A stretch of DNA of 64,000 nt from Microbacterium sp. SORGH_AS_0428 (GCF_031453615.1 NZ_JAVIZT010000001.1:2666001-2730000), one strand, 5' to 3'; positions 25,462 to 33,866 are shown, counted from the first letter of the stretch. Program-made: numbers and translations. Notes: generated by a model from the sequence alone, not told the origin.

Positions 25462-26109
25462 TCATGCCGGTAGCGTCACCCGCTGCGCGAGCATGAGCTT
25501 GACGACACAGTTGCGCGGGTCGCACGATGCGGCCATCTTGTCCACGCGCAGCGGGCCTCCGGCCTCGGCGAGAACGCCGTCCATGAGCCCTAGGTGCACA
25601 TCGCACAGCGTCTCGCGGTGGTCGGGATCCGCGCCCGCGTTGGGGCAGGGGGAGATGTCGACGGTGAGCTCGGCCTCGTCGACGATCGGCTCGAAGCCGG
25701 CATCGCCGAGATCTTCGACGAGGGCGTCGATCTGATGCACGGCATCCGGCGTGAGCCCGGTGTCCGACACGTTCGTCCACGGCATGATGCGGCGCATGAG
25801 GTCTCCGCGCTGCGCCGCCTCGCGCACCTTGCGCTGCGAGATGACGCTGATGCCCTGGCGGTCCGAGGTGGTGCTGTACAGCACGCGCGGGCGGCCGCGG
25901 GTCGTGCGGTGCTCGGTCTCGGCCACGATGTAGCCGCCGTCGAGCAGGCGCTGCAGGTGCTCGCGAACCGTGTTCGGATGCAGTTCGGTCGCCTCGCACA
26001 GCTCGGCGACCGTGCGCTGTCCGCGCTTCTGCAGAACGTGGAGGATCTGGACGCGCGAGTAGCTGGAGATCGCGCTGTAGCCGGGGCGGGTCATGTCTTC
26101 ATTGTTCAT
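25462..26109 (-). CDS. winged-helix regulator with four C-terminal cysteines, possible Fe-S or redox sensor
   Basis: Protein of 215 residues. An N-terminal ArsR/SufR-like winged helix (about 14-80: SSYSRVQILHVLQKRG, TVAELCEATELHPNTVREHLQRLLDGGYI) precedes a C-terminal effector domain. The latter carries Cys155, Cys169, Cys196 and Cys201 in CP-x12-C and CDPRNC, a layout reminiscent of SufR-type iron-sulfur regulators. It is convergent with moaA (11-base gap) and close to cydABDC, so control of anaerobic or low-oxygen genes is a reasonable guess. The ATG at 26109 is chosen by the weak GAGA upstream; another ATG follows five codons later. Confidence 0.75.
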   Translation of the reverse strand: MNNEDMTRPGYSAISSYSRVQILHVLQKRGQRTVAELCEATELHPNTVREHLQRLLDGGYIVAETEHRTTRGRPRVLYSTTSDRQGISVISQRKVREAAQRGDLMRRIMPWTNVSDTGLTPDAVHQIDALVEDLGDAGFEPIVDEAELTVDISPCPNAGADPDHRETLCDVHLGLMDGVLAEAGGPLRVDKMAASCDPRNCVVKLMLAQRVTLPA

Positions 26110-26284
26110 GTTCTCGGATGAAATTGAAAGGTCAGACCACAACATTTCCGAGGTTCCACAGTTCACGTCGCGCTTTCGCGCGGCCGGTGTTGTGGGTTTT
26201 CCACGGCTCCGCCGGGAAAGCGTCGTCTTTCGCGTCGTCGTGCAAGCGGAGCCGTGCGTCGCGTCGGGGTGAGAGCATGTGTGC

Positions 26285-27214
26285 ATGTCCGCATCCCGCA
26301 CCGCCGTCGTCTACAACCCGAGCAAGACGAAGCGCGAGGATCTCGCGCGCGCGTGGGCGGGTGTCAGCGCGGAAGCCGAGCCAGAGTGGTTCGAGACGAC
26401 CCCCGAGGATCCGGGTCAGGGCCCCGCACGCGCCGCGATCGAAGCCGGATGCGATCTGGTGATCGCTGCGGGCGGCGACGGCACGGTGCGCGCGGTGGCG
26501 GAGGGGCTCGCCGGAACGGATGTCGCGCTCGGCATCGTGCCCCGCGGAACCGGCAACCTGCTGGCACGCAATCTGGGCGTGCCGCTGCTGAGTCTGCCGG
26601 CCGCCATGCGCCGGGCACTGACGTCGGAATCCCGCTCGATGGACATCGGCTGGGTCGATCTCACGCGGGAGCGCGGCACCGAGCGCCACGCCTTCGTCGT
26701 GATGGTGGGCTTCGGCCTGGACGCCCAGATGCTCGCCGAGACCGACGACGACCTGAAGTCGAAGGCGGGATGGCTCGCCTACGTCGCGGCGATGGGACGC
26801 GCCCTGTCGTCATCGAGCGTGATCGATGTCCGGCTCGCGCTGGATGACGAGCCGGCGCAGAGTGTCGAGGCGCACACGCTGCTCGTGGGCAACTGCGGCG
26901 CCATCCAGGGCGGGGTTACCCTCTTCCCGGACGCTCAGCTCGACGACGGGCTGCTCGATGTGCTCGTGATGAGCGCGGCCGGCGTCGGCGACTGGCTCGA
27001 GACGCTGCGCACCGCGATGTGGGACAACGGCATCCTCCGCCTGTTCGATCGCGAGCGTTCGGCGACGAGCACGGAGTCGGCGCGGCACGCGCAGGCCCGG
27101 CGGCTGAGCGTCGAGCTGTCCGAGCCGTGCGCGTTCGAGATCGACGGCGAAGAGGTCGGCGAGGTGACCGGTTTCGCGGTCAGCGTCGAGCCCGCAGCGT
27201 TGCGCGTTCGCTGA
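26285..27214 (+). CDS. diacylglycerol kinase family lipid kinase
   Basis: Protein of 309 residues of the DagK/sphingosine kinase fold. The nucleotide signature GGDGT is at 63-67 (AAGGDGTVRAVAEG), followed by PRGTGNLLARNL and, in the C-terminal beta-sandwich, LLDVLVMSA. It would phosphorylate a membrane diacylglycerol or related lipid, or act in lipid recycling. The ATG at 26285 is taken as start; a GTG two codons upstream is possible. Confidence 0.85.
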   Translation: MSASRTAVVYNPSKTKREDLARAWAGVSAEAEPEWFETTPEDPGQGPARAAIEAGCDLVIAAGGDGTVRAVAEGLAGTDVALGIVPRGTGNLLARNLGVPLLSLPAAMRRALTSESRSMDIGWVDLTRERGTERHAFVVMVGFGLDAQMLAETDDDLKSKAGWLAYVAAMGRALSSSSVIDVRLALDDEPAQSVEAHTLLVGNCGAIQGGVTLFPDAQLDDGLLDVLVMSAAGVGDWLETLRTAMWDNGILRLFDRERSATSTESARHAQARRLSVELSEPCAFEIDGEEVGEVTGFAVSVEPAALRVR

Positions 27215-27220
27215 GCGGGC

Positions 27221-27628
27221 TCAGGCGATCTGCTCGCCGCACATGCCGCACACGCCGTTGGCGTTCGCCTCGAGGAAGCAGGTGGGGCACACGGCGCGGA
27301 CACGCTCGGGGATCACGGGCTTGGGTGTGCTCGTGCGGGCGGGCGCGGCCTGACGGGCCGTGCTGCGCTTCGCCCGCACCGCGGGCGCCGCGGGCGCGGG
27401 CGCGCGGGGCGGCTCGGGGCGGTGCTCGGCGCAGTAGAAGCGCACGAATCCGTCGTGGTTGTTGGGGTGGCGATGCTTGACGGCCCACAGTTCCGTCCGC
27501 TCCCGCGCGGGCGCGTCGGAGGGGCAGGAGGCGCAGCGCCCCGGCTCGCCCGGGGCGATGTCGGCGACCAGCAGCGGTGTCTCGAAGGGGATGTTCTGCC
27601 GCCAGTCCGATGACGATGCGATCCTCAC
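27221..27628 (-). CDS. hypothetical zinc-ribbon protein
   Basis: Protein of 135 residues with two Cys/His clusters: CASC in the N-terminal part followed by H and a later C-x-x-H (YCAEH), and CPTC-x11-CGMC at the C-terminus, a zinc ribbon. They are linked by a basic, Ala/Pro-rich disordered stretch (about 72-105). The GTG start follows AGGAAGGA. The family is unknown to me; DNA, RNA or protein contact through zinc ribbons is likely. It is convergent with the lipid kinase gene, 6 bases apart. Confidence 0.65.
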   Translation of the reverse strand: MRIASSSDWRQNIPFETPLLVADIAPGEPGRCASCPSDAPARERTELWAVKHRHPNNHDGFVRFYCAEHRPEPPRAPAPAAPAVRAKRSTARQAAPARTSTPKPVIPERVRAVCPTCFLEANANGVCGMCGEQIA

Positions 27629-27690
27629 GGGTTCCTTCCTGGCAGGCGCGCTTCGGGTGCGCGGATCCTGCCTCTACAACGGTAGATCAC

Positions 27691-27723
27691 CTGGCGGGGG
27701 CCGGGCGCCTCGGCCCCCGCCAG
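27691..27723 (-). terminator. terminator hairpin after the CNNM-family gene
   Basis: Perfect 13-bp arms (CTGGCGGGGGCCG / CGGCCCCCGCCAG) with a 7-base loop start 5 bases after the stop codon on the minus strand. There is no clear U-tract, as is usual in this GC range. Confidence 0.7.
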
Positions 27724-27728
27724 GGCGA

Positions 27729-29030
27729 TCAGTTCGCGATCTCTTCGAGGGAAGCCGGTGCGCGGGTCACGTGCAGTTCACTGATCCGGCGTCGATCGAT
27801 CGCGCTCACGCGGATCGTCGCGCCGTCGACCTCGACGACATCGCCCACGCGGGCGAGGCGTCCGAGCCGCTCGACCACGTAGCCGGCGACGGTGTCTGCG
27901 CTGCCGCGCGGGATGGCGATGCCGGTCGCCTCTTCGAAGTCCTGCAGGTTGAGCCGGCCGTCGACCGCGCCGCCTTCGGCGCTGAGGGCTGCGGCGACAG
28001 CATCCGTGTCGTACTCGTCGAAGATCTCGCCGACGACCTCCTCGACCAGGTCCTCGAGCGTGACGATGCCGTCCGTGCCGCCGTACTCGTCGACCACGAC
28101 GGCGATGTGATGCCCCTGCGCCCGCATCCCCGTGAGCGTCGGCAGCACGCGCGCGGAGGAGGGGAGGTAGGGGATCTCGCGGGCGAGGGAGACCAGCTCG
28201 CCGCTGCCGGATGCGGAGGCGGCGTCGAAGATGTCGCGCACGTGGACGAACCCGACGATGTCGTCGATCGACGTGTCGATGACGGGGTACCGCGAGTGCG
28301 GCAGGTCCTTCACCCGCGCCGCGGCCTGTTCGACCGGCTCGTGGGCATCGAGCGCGATCACCTCGGGGCGCGGTCGCATGACCTCGCTGATCTGGCGGTC
28401 GCGCAGCGAGAGCACGTCGTCGAGGATGCGGCGCTCGTCCTCCGGCAGGCCCTCATGACTGGAGACGATGTCGCGAAGCTCCTCGTCGGTGAGCTCGTCG
28501 GCGGTCTTGTCCGGGTCGCCGCCGAGCAGGCGGACAAGGGCGTTCGTCGACACCGACAGCAGCCAGATGACGGGACGCATGAATCGCGCGAATCCGCCCA
28601 GGACCGGGGCGACGGCGTAGGCGAACTGCGCGTTGCGCTGGATCGCGAGGCGCTTGGGCACGAGCTCGCCGAGCACCAGCGAGAGATACGCGATCACCAG
28701 CGTGAGCACGATCGTCGCGACGGTCGCCGCGACGGACTCGGCGAGTCCGAGCGACACGAACAGCGGCGTCACAGACGGAGCGATCGACGAGGCGCCGTAG
28801 GCGGCCGAGGCGAAACCGGCCACCGTCACGCCGATCTGCACGGCGGAGAGGAACGTATTGGGGTTCCGGGCGAGATCGGCGACCTTGCGACCGCGCTTGC
28901 CCCGTGCTGCGAGGGCGTTGACTTGGCTCTCGCGCAGGGTGACGAGGGCCATCTCCGTGGCGGCGAACAGGCCGCCGATGAGGACGAAGACGATGACGAG
29001 GGCGATATTGAGAAGGAGGTCGCCGTTCAA
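27729..29030 (-). CDS. CNNM/CorC (hemolysin family) membrane protein with CBS domains
   Basis: Protein of 433 residues: DUF21 four-helix membrane domain (about 1-185), two CBS domains (about 205-335, with the characteristic [11 protein letters not shown] and [25 protein letters not shown]) and a CorC/HlyC C-terminal domain (about 345-430). The family exports Mg2+/Co2+ or regulates magnesium balance. The start codon is an unusual TTG at 29030, supported by GAGGAGGT six bases upstream; no ATG or GTG is available before the first helix. Confidence 0.88.
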   Translation of the reverse strand: MNGDLLLNIALVIVFVLIGGLFAATEMALVTLRESQVNALAARGKRGRKVADLARNPNTFLSAVQIGVTVAGFASAAYGASSIAPSVTPLFVSLGLAESVAATVATIVLTLVIAYLSLVLGELVPKRLAIQRNAQFAYAVAPVLGGFARFMRPVIWLLSVSTNALVRLLGGDPDKTADELTDEELRDIVSSHEGLPEDERRILDDVLSLRDRQISEVMRPRPEVIALDAHEPVEQAAARVKDLPHSRYPVIDTSIDDIVGFVHVRDIFDAASASGSGELVSLAREIPYLPSSARVLPTLTGMRAQGHHIAVVVDEYGGTDGIVTLEDLVEEVVGEIFDEYDTDAVAAALSAEGGAVDGRLNLQDFEEATGIAIPRGSADTVAGYVVERLGRLARVGDVVEVDGATIRVSAIDRRRISELHVTRAPASLEEIAN

Positions 29031-29188
29031 CGGCCGACCTCCTCGATGTGCAGGCAGACGCCCGGGGTCACCCGGGCGCGCGGACTATGACTGTCGGAGG
29101 AATCGGCAGAGTGCGTCATGGCATCAGCGTACGGGGACGGGCGGCCGCGATGCTCGGGGTTCGCCGAGAGCGGGCGGTGCAGCCGCGC

Positions 29189-29216
29189 TTGACAGACCAT
29201 GCGTTCGCGCTAACAT
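29189..29216 (+). promoter_or_regulatory. sigma70-type promoter of the surface operon
   Basis: A perfect TTGACA (29189-29194) is followed after 16 bases by TAACAT (29211-29216). The -10 hexamer is covered by a LacI-type operator (29202-29215). Transcription would start near 29223 and give a leader of about 340 bases before the first ORF. Confidence 0.65.
29202..29215. promoter_or_regulatory. LacI-type operator, site 1
   Basis: CGTTCGCGCTAACA, whose reverse complement matches TGTTAGCGCTAACA at 12 of 14 positions. It overlaps the -10 element. Confidence 0.6.
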
Positions 29217-29563
29217 CGAGCACAAGTCATTGGTACCGCTAACACGCGATGTCGCGTATCCGCATCCCGCTCGACGCCTCCGCAATCCTTTGCGCGCGTT
29301 GTGACGTGCGCCGATGACGACCTGATCAAGTCGAAGAACGAGTGAGTGACCCATCGTCGGGTCACAGCAAAGGTGCACGATGCTCGCTGCGAACGCCGGC
29401 CCCCGGCCCGACGTCGCGACCGCGCGCGGCGGCAGAGCGCCTCTTTCACCGGGAGGCATCCGGCTGCGGCCGCATCCCTCTCGGGCAATCTGGCGACCGG
29501 AGAGTCCGGCCGTCCTGGAACTCGGCTGAGCGCTGTCGCCTCGCCGGAGATCGGAGACACACC
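29217..29563 (+). other. long untranslated leader without a recognised gene
   Basis: About 340 bases between the promoter and the ATG at 29564. It contains the second operator, a GTGACCC/GGGTCAC hairpin (29346-29365) and several GC-rich inverted segments. I could not fit it to a riboswitch class I know and see no supported small ORF. The minus-strand side (29031-29188) holds the upstream region of the CNNM gene and a GCCCGGG/CCCGGGC hairpin (29060-29077). Confidence 0.45.
29231..29244. promoter_or_regulatory. LacI-type operator, site 2
   Basis: TGGTACCGCTAACA matches TGTTAGCGCTAACA at 12 of 14 positions. It lies 29 bases from site 1, just downstream of the predicted transcription start, and would block elongation or allow cooperative binding. 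Confidence 0.55.
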
Positions 29564-30169
29564 ATGAAGAAAGGCCTTCTCGCCCGGACCGCCGTCGGCC
29601 TGGTCGGCGGCGCACTCCTCATCGGCGCCGCGGGAGCGGCCGTCGCGGACGAGATCGGCAACGACGACGTCGACGTCACCGTCGACATCGCGGCGCTGCC
29701 CGATGCCGGCGCTCTGACGCTGAGCGTCGCTCCCGGTTCCGCCGTGCTGACCGAGGGGGAGTCCGCCGACCCCGACCAGCGCGTCTTCGAAGGCACGCTG
29801 CCCACCGTCACCGTCACCGATGATCGCGACACCATCCCGTCCGGCTCCGCCTGGTACGTGACGGGCCAGGCGAGCGCGCTGGCGTCCGGCGACGCCTCGA
29901 TCGCCCCCGGCCATCTGGGCTGGAAGCCGAAGCTGCTGACGCAGAGCGCCGACGTCGCGGAAGGTCCGGACGTCGACACCGTGCTGGATGGCGGCCCCAA
30001 CAACGTCGGGCTCGTGGATGCCGAGTTCCTCGCGATCGCCTTCGATGCCGAGAGCGCTGCCGGCACCTGGCAGGCCACGGCCGATCTGCTGCTCAAGACT
30101 CCGAAGGACGTCACGCCGGGCAGCTACTCCGGCACGATCACCCTCACCCTGTGGGAGGAGCTCTCCTGA
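29564..30169 (+). CDS. secreted WxL-like surface protein
   Basis: Exported protein of 201 residues. The signal peptide (1-28, MKKGLLARTAVG...AAVA) is followed by a domain predicted to be nearly all beta-strand, rich in Thr, Val and Asp. It resembles WxL surface domains: HLGWKPKL in the middle and a terminal strand YSGTITLTLWEELS, although the exact W-x-L motifs are degenerate. It has no lipobox and no sorting signal. It is the first gene of an operon with a DUF916-like protein, the usual partner of WxL proteins, so non-covalent cell-wall attachment is likely. The ligand is unknown. Confidence 0.65.
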   Translation: MKKGLLARTAVGLVGGALLIGAAGAAVADEIGNDDVDVTVDIAALPDAGALTLSVAPGSAVLTEGESADPDQRVFEGTLPTVTVTDDRDTIPSGSAWYVTGQASALASGDASIAPGHLGWKPKLLTQSADVAEGPDVDTVLDGGPNNVGLVDAEFLAIAFDAESAAGTWQATADLLLKTPKDVTPGSYSGTITLTLWEELS

Positions 30170-30199
30170 GGTCGCGTCCCCGCCTCGCGCATGCCCCAT

Positions 30200-30227
30200 G
30201 CGGAGGAGCCGGCGACGGCTCCTCCGC
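30200..30227 (+). terminator. intercistronic hairpin after the WxL-like gene
   Basis: Perfect 11-bp arms (GCGGAGGAGCC / GGCTCCTCCGC) with a 6-base loop, followed by CCCCTTCC. It lies between the first and second genes of the surface operon and may cause partial termination, so that the surface protein is made in excess. Confidence 0.6.
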
Positions 30228-30240
30228 CCCTTCCCCCAGG

Positions 30241-31326
30241 ATGACCGCTGTGTTCCCACGCTTCCGTACCCCGCCGTCCGCGATCAGGGCGTCGGTGCTG
30301 TCCGTCGCCGCTCTCGCGGCCCTGCTCGCGCCCCTCGCCCCTGTCGCGGCCGCCGCGGCCGATGACGATCCCGTCCGCTGGTCGGTCGCGCCCGCGGATG
30401 CCGCGGGGGCGGACGGGCGGCGCGCCGTCGAACACGAGCTGGCGCCGGGGGAGCACGTGGACGAGTACTTCGCGGTGCGCAACCTCAGTGAGCACGAGAT
30501 CACCTTCCGGATCACGGCCGCCGACGGCTTCTTCACGCAGACGGGCCGTTTCGACATCCTCGCGGATGCGGCCGCGTCGAGCGCGGCAGGTACGTGGATC
30601 ACGGTGCCCGACGCGGTCACCGTCCCGGCGGGCGAGAGCGTGGTCGTCCCGTTCTCGATGGCGGTGCCCGAGCGTGCGGAGCCCGGCGACTATGCAGCGG
30701 GCGTGACCGCATCCATTCTTTCGGCGGGCAGTGGCGCGGGAGGGGCGAGCGTCGGGGTCGAGAGCAGGGTCGGCTTCCGCGTGCTGACGCGGGTGACGGG
30801 CGAGATCACCCCGGCGGCCTCGCTCGACGCGCTCGCCGGCGACTACCGCCTGTCGTGGAACCCGTTGCGCCCGGGGGAGGCGCAGGTCTCGTTCGAGGTC
30901 GTGAACGAGGGGAACACGCGCCTCGCGGCTGCCGGCACGGTGTCGGTCGGCGGACGAAGCGTCGCCTTCCCCGCTCCGGGCCAGCAGGCGCAGGAGCTGC
31001 TGCCCGGTGACCGTCGCGAGATCACCGTCACGGTCGACGAGGTGTGGCCCTGGGTTCTGTTGAGCGCCACCGTGACGCTCGCGCCGGAGGTCCTGACCCT
31101 CTCCGACACGGATGCGACCATGGCTCCGATTTCCGCCGACGTGGCGATCTGGGCGGTACCGTGGCCGCAGTTGGCGATCTTGCTGGGGGCGGGTCTCGTC
31201 GTCTGGGCTATCCTGTGGCGACGATCACGGTCCCGGAGGCGGATCTCCGCCATGATCGACGACGCGCTCCGACGAGGGCGTGAAGAGGGACGCAACGAGA
31301 TGACCGATCGGGTGGGAGCATCATGA
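30241..31326 (+). CDS. DUF916-like (WxL-interacting type) membrane-anchored surface protein
   Basis: Protein of 361 residues: signal peptide (about 1-40), an Ig-like domain beginning with RWSVAPADAAG and LAPGEHVDEYFAVRNLSEHEITFRITAADG, a second Ig-like domain (about 185-295), one transmembrane helix (about 307-327) and a very basic cytoplasmic tail (RRSRSRRR). This is the layout of DUF916/WxL-interacting proteins, which bind peptidoglycan and hold WxL proteins at the surface. The ATG at 30241 is chosen as it opens a good signal peptide. The stop overlaps the next ATG (ATGA). Confidence 0.72.
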   Translation: MTAVFPRFRTPPSAIRASVLSVAALAALLAPLAPVAAAAADDDPVRWSVAPADAAGADGRRAVEHELAPGEHVDEYFAVRNLSEHEITFRITAADGFFTQTGRFDILADAAASSAAGTWITVPDAVTVPAGESVVVPFSMAVPERAEPGDYAAGVTASILSAGSGAGGASVGVESRVGFRVLTRVTGEITPAASLDALAGDYRLSWNPLRPGEAQVSFEVVNEGNTRLAAAGTVSVGGRSVAFPAPGQQAQELLPGDRREITVTVDEVWPWVLLSATVTLAPEVLTLSDTDATMAPISADVAIWAVPWPQLAILLGAGLVVWAILWRRSRSRRRISAMIDDALRRGREEGRNEMTDRVGAS

Positions 31327-31658
31327 AGCGCTGGGGCGCGGTGCTGACCACGGCCATGAGTGCGCTCGCGGCTGCCGCGGCGACCGCGCCCGCGTACGCG
31401 GCCGATGTCGACGCCGATCCGGGCAGCGTCGGCGTCAGCGTCCAGATCACCCCGATCGAGTGCGCGAGCGGATGCGGCGCCGGCGTCGAGGGCGTCGGCT
31501 CCCTGGCCGCCAGCGGTCTGGCGTCGATGGAGCCGGTCCTGTGGGCAGCGACCCTGCTTCTGGGACTGGGCACCGCCCTGGCCCTGCGCACCATCGTCGT
31601 CCGCCGCTCGAAGCCGGCGCCCGCATCCGATTCCGGAGACGGTGCGTGTCAGAGCTGA
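31323..31658 (+). CDS. small surface protein with LAASG and a C-terminal membrane tail
   Basis: Protein of 111 residues. A signal peptide (1-26, ending APAYA) is followed by a short region with two Cys (47 and 51, ECASGC), then LAASG at 61-65, a hydrophobic helix (about 72-92) and VVRRSK. This is the tripartite pattern of a sortase substrate, and LAASG is one residue from the LAxTG motif of class E sortases. No sortase gene is in the window. The 4-base overlap with the DUF916-like gene and a 13-base overlap with lacI tie it into the operon. Confidence 0.6.
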   Translation: MKRWGAVLTTAMSALAAAAATAPAYAADVDADPGSVGVSVQITPIECASGCGAGVEGVGSLAASGLASMEPVLWAATLLLGLGTALALRTIVVRRSKPAPASDSGDGACQS

Positions 31659-32665
31659 CGCGCGGCTGGCAGCGACCCAGCATCTACGACGTCGCCAAAC
31701 ATGCGGGCGTGTCTCATATGACCGTCTCGCGGGTCTTGAACGACCACCCCAACATCCGTGACTCGACACGTCAGCGCGTGCTGAAGGCGATCGAGGAGAT
31801 GAACTACACCCGCAGCTCGATCGCGCGAGCGCTGGCCACGCGGCGGGCGATGCGCATCGGCGTGCTGGTCGACGGGCCGGTGCAGTTCGGTCCGAACAGC
31901 ACGCTGCGCGCCCTGGAGGCCGCCGCACGCGACGTCGGCTACGCGATCAGCGCGTTCTCGATCGACGACGACGACGACTCTCAGCTGGATGCAGGGGTCG
32001 TGGAGCTGGTCACCCAGGGCGTGGACGCCCTGTGTGTCATCGCCCCCCGGGCATCGTCGCTCGAGCTGCTGCGGCAGAAGAGCACGGGGTTGCCCACGAT
32101 CGTCATCAAGGCGGAGCCCGACGACGTCTGGCATACCGCGGCCGTCGACCAGCGAAGCGGGGCGCGACTGGCGGTCGACCACCTGCTCGAGCTCGGCCAC
32201 CGACGCATCGCGCACCTCGCGGGACCGCTGGACTGGTACGACGCGAGGGAGCGCGAGCAGGGCTGGCGCGAGTCGCTGGCCGCTGCCGGCCTCGAGGCCG
32301 GCGAGGCGATCATCGGCGACTGGACCTCGGACTACGGCTACGAGGTGGGCAAGGCGTTCGACCCCGGCAGTGCGACGGCCGTCTTCGCGGCGAACGACCA
32401 GATGGCGCTCGGTCTGGTGCACGGCCTGGTCGATCAGGGCCTGCGCGTGCCGGAGGACGTCAGCGTGGTCGGCTTCGACGACGTCCCGGATGCGCGGCAC
32501 TTCCTGCCCCCGCTGACGACCGTCCGCCAGGATTTCTCCGCCCTGGGAGAGCTCGCTCTGGAACTCGTGATCGCCGCCATCGACGGCGAGGACCACACCC
32601 GCCACGATCGCATCGCGCCGGTCCTGGTCGTGCGTTCGTCCACGGCGTCCGCGCCGCGCGACTGA
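31646..32665 (+). CDS. LacI family transcriptional regulator
   Basis: Sugar-responsive repressor of 339 residues. The N-terminal DNA-binding domain is typical: PSIYDVAKHAGVSHMTVSRVLNDHPNIRDSTRQRVLKAIEEMNY. The periplasmic-binding-protein-like effector domain follows, ending with VSVVGFDDVPDARHFLPPLTTVRQDF. The GTG at 31646 follows GGAGAC and lies 13 bases inside the previous gene, so the regulator is the last gene of the surface operon. Similar 14-bp operators stand before both the surface operon and the transporter, so it probably represses both, including its own gene. Confidence 0.88.
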   Translation: MSELTRGWQRPSIYDVAKHAGVSHMTVSRVLNDHPNIRDSTRQRVLKAIEEMNYTRSSIARALATRRAMRIGVLVDGPVQFGPNSTLRALEAAARDVGYAISAFSIDDDDDSQLDAGVVELVTQGVDALCVIAPRASSLELLRQKSTGLPTIVIKAEPDDVWHTAAVDQRSGARLAVDHLLELGHRRIAHLAGPLDWYDAREREQGWRESLAAAGLEAGEAIIGDWTSDYGYEVGKAFDPGSATAVFAANDQMALGLVHGLVDQGLRVPEDVSVVGFDDVPDARHFLPPLTTVRQDFSALGELALELVIAAIDGEDHTRHDRIAPVLVVRSSTASAPRD

Positions 32666-32680
32666 GTCGCTGCCATGCGT

Positions 32681-32694
32681 TGTTAGGCGCAACA
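32681..32694. promoter_or_regulatory. LacI-type operator, site 3
   Basis: TGTTAGGCGCAACA keeps both outer half-sites (TGTT/AACA) of TGTTAGCGCTAACA, 10 of 14 positions. It lies upstream of the transporter promoter. Confidence 0.4.
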
Positions 32695-32697
32695 AAT

Positions 32698-32711
32698 GTT
32701 CGCGGTAACGG
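32698..32711. promoter_or_regulatory. LacI-type operator, site 4
   Basis: TGTTCGCGGTAACG matches TGTTAGCGCTAACA at 11 of 14 positions, 17 bases downstream of site 3 start to start. Confidence 0.4.
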
Positions 32712-32737
32712 AAAAATAACGAATCGCCCCGAAAGAG

Positions 32738-32767
32738 TTGCGAAGTCGCATTGTTAGCGCGCACAAT
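32738..32767 (+). promoter_or_regulatory. putative promoter of the furanose transporter operon
   Basis: TTGCGA (32738-32743) and CACAAT (32762-32767) are spaced by 18 bases. The -10 is overlapped by LacI site 5. A leader of about 75 bases and AAGGAGGAGATC precede the first ATG. Confidence 0.4.
32752..32765. promoter_or_regulatory. LacI-type operator, site 5
   Basis: TGTTAGCGCGCACA matches TGTTAGCGCTAACA at 12 of 14 positions and sits within a wider TTGT...ACAA dyad (32751-32766). Confidence 0.55.
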
Positions 32768-32849
32768 GTGGCTACCCGACGTTCCCGCTGGGGGCACACG
32801 GACCACCTCTTCGACGATGAGCGTCGGGGAGTCTCAAGGAGGAGATCAC

Positions 32850-33866
32850 ATGGCACACAACAAGCGCGCACTGGGCATGCTGGGATTCATCGGCGTGGGG
32901 GCTCTCGCGCTGGGTCTGGCCGGCTGCTCGAGCGGTGACGCAGAGGCCGGCGGCGACGCGACCGGCGGCAGCGGCAGCGGCGACCTCACCACGGTCGGCT
33001 TCGTCGCGGTGGGCCCCGAGGGTGGCTGGCGCAACGCCAACGAGCAGGCCATCAAGGACGCCTTCACCGAGGACGCCGGCTTCGAGCTCAAGTACGCCCC
33101 GGCCGCCAGCCCGAGCGACCAGAAGTCGCAGCTGGATGCCTTCTCGACGTTCGTCAACGACGAGGTCGATGTCATCCTGCTCACCGCCACCGAGGCGTCG
33201 GGCTGGGAGGACTCGCTCAAGCTCGCCAAGGAGGCCGAGATCCCGGTCATCCTGCTCGACCGCGGTGTCGACGCTCCCGACGACCTCTACGTGACCCGCA
33301 TCGCGCCCGACAACGTGCAGGTCGCGAAGTCGGTCGGCGAGTGGGCGACCACCGCGTTCCCCGAGGGTGCCAACTACTTCGTGCTCGAGGGCGTTCCGGG
33401 TCTCTCGGTCGTCAACGAGCGCAACGAGGGCTTCGACGAGGCGCTCGGCGGCGCATCCGGCTGGAACAAGGTCGGCGCGCAGACCGCCAACTGGAAGACG
33501 GACGAGGGCAAGTCGGTCATCGAGACCGTCCTGAAGGCCAACAACAACAACATCCAGTTCATCTTCGCTCAGAACGACGAGATGGGCATCGGCGCGGCGC
33601 AGGCCGTGACGGCGGCGGGTCTCAAGCCCGGCACCGATGTGAAGATCGCCACGATCGACGGCACCAAGGGGGCGCTCGAGGCTCTGGCCAAGGGCGACCT
33701 GAGCTTCGTCGCTCAGTACAACCCGTTCTTCGGCACCGACGCCGTCGACGCCGTCAAGAAGGCCCTTGCGGGCGACAAGGTCGACTCGACCATCATCGTC
33801 AAGAGCGCCACGTTCGACTCGCCCGAGGCGGCCGACAAGGCACTCGCCGACGGCCTCGCCTTCTGA
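32850..33866 (+). CDS. sugar ABC transporter substrate-binding lipoprotein, YtfQ-like
   Basis: Receptor of 338 residues: signal peptide with lipobox LAGC (Cys26), a Gly/Ser/Asp linker, then a type I periplasmic-binding fold (TVGFVAVGPEGGWRNANEQAIKDAF, PVILLDRGVD, FAQNDEMGIGAAQAV, TIDGTKGALEALAKGDLSF). The order of these features matches YtfQ, the galactofuranose receptor, and related arabinofuranose receptors. A strong ribosome binding site (AAGGAGGAGAT) and a stable hairpin after the stop suggest high expression relative to the rest of the operon. Confidence 0.85.
   Translation: MAHNKRALGMLGFIGVGALALGLAGCSSGDAEAGGDATGGSGSGDLTTVGFVAVGPEGGWRNANEQAIKDAFTEDAGFELKYAPAASPSDQKSQLDAFSTFVNDEVDVILLTATEASGWEDSLKLAKEAEIPVILLDRGVDAPDDLYVTRIAPDNVQVAKSVGEWATTAFPEGANYFVLEGVPGLSVVNERNEGFDEALGGASGWNKVGAQTANWKTDEGKSVIETVLKANNNNIQFIFAQNDEMGIGAAQAVTAAGLKPGTDVKIATIDGTKGALEALAKGDLSFVAQYNPFFGTDAVDAVKKALAGDKVDSTIIVKSATFDSPEAADKALADGLAF

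Noticed and set aside
29217..29563. Possible riboswitch (c-di-GMP, c-di-AMP, glycine, cobalamin) in the leader
   Set aside because: I compared remembered core motifs and none fit well enough to name a class. Kept only as an unassigned leader.
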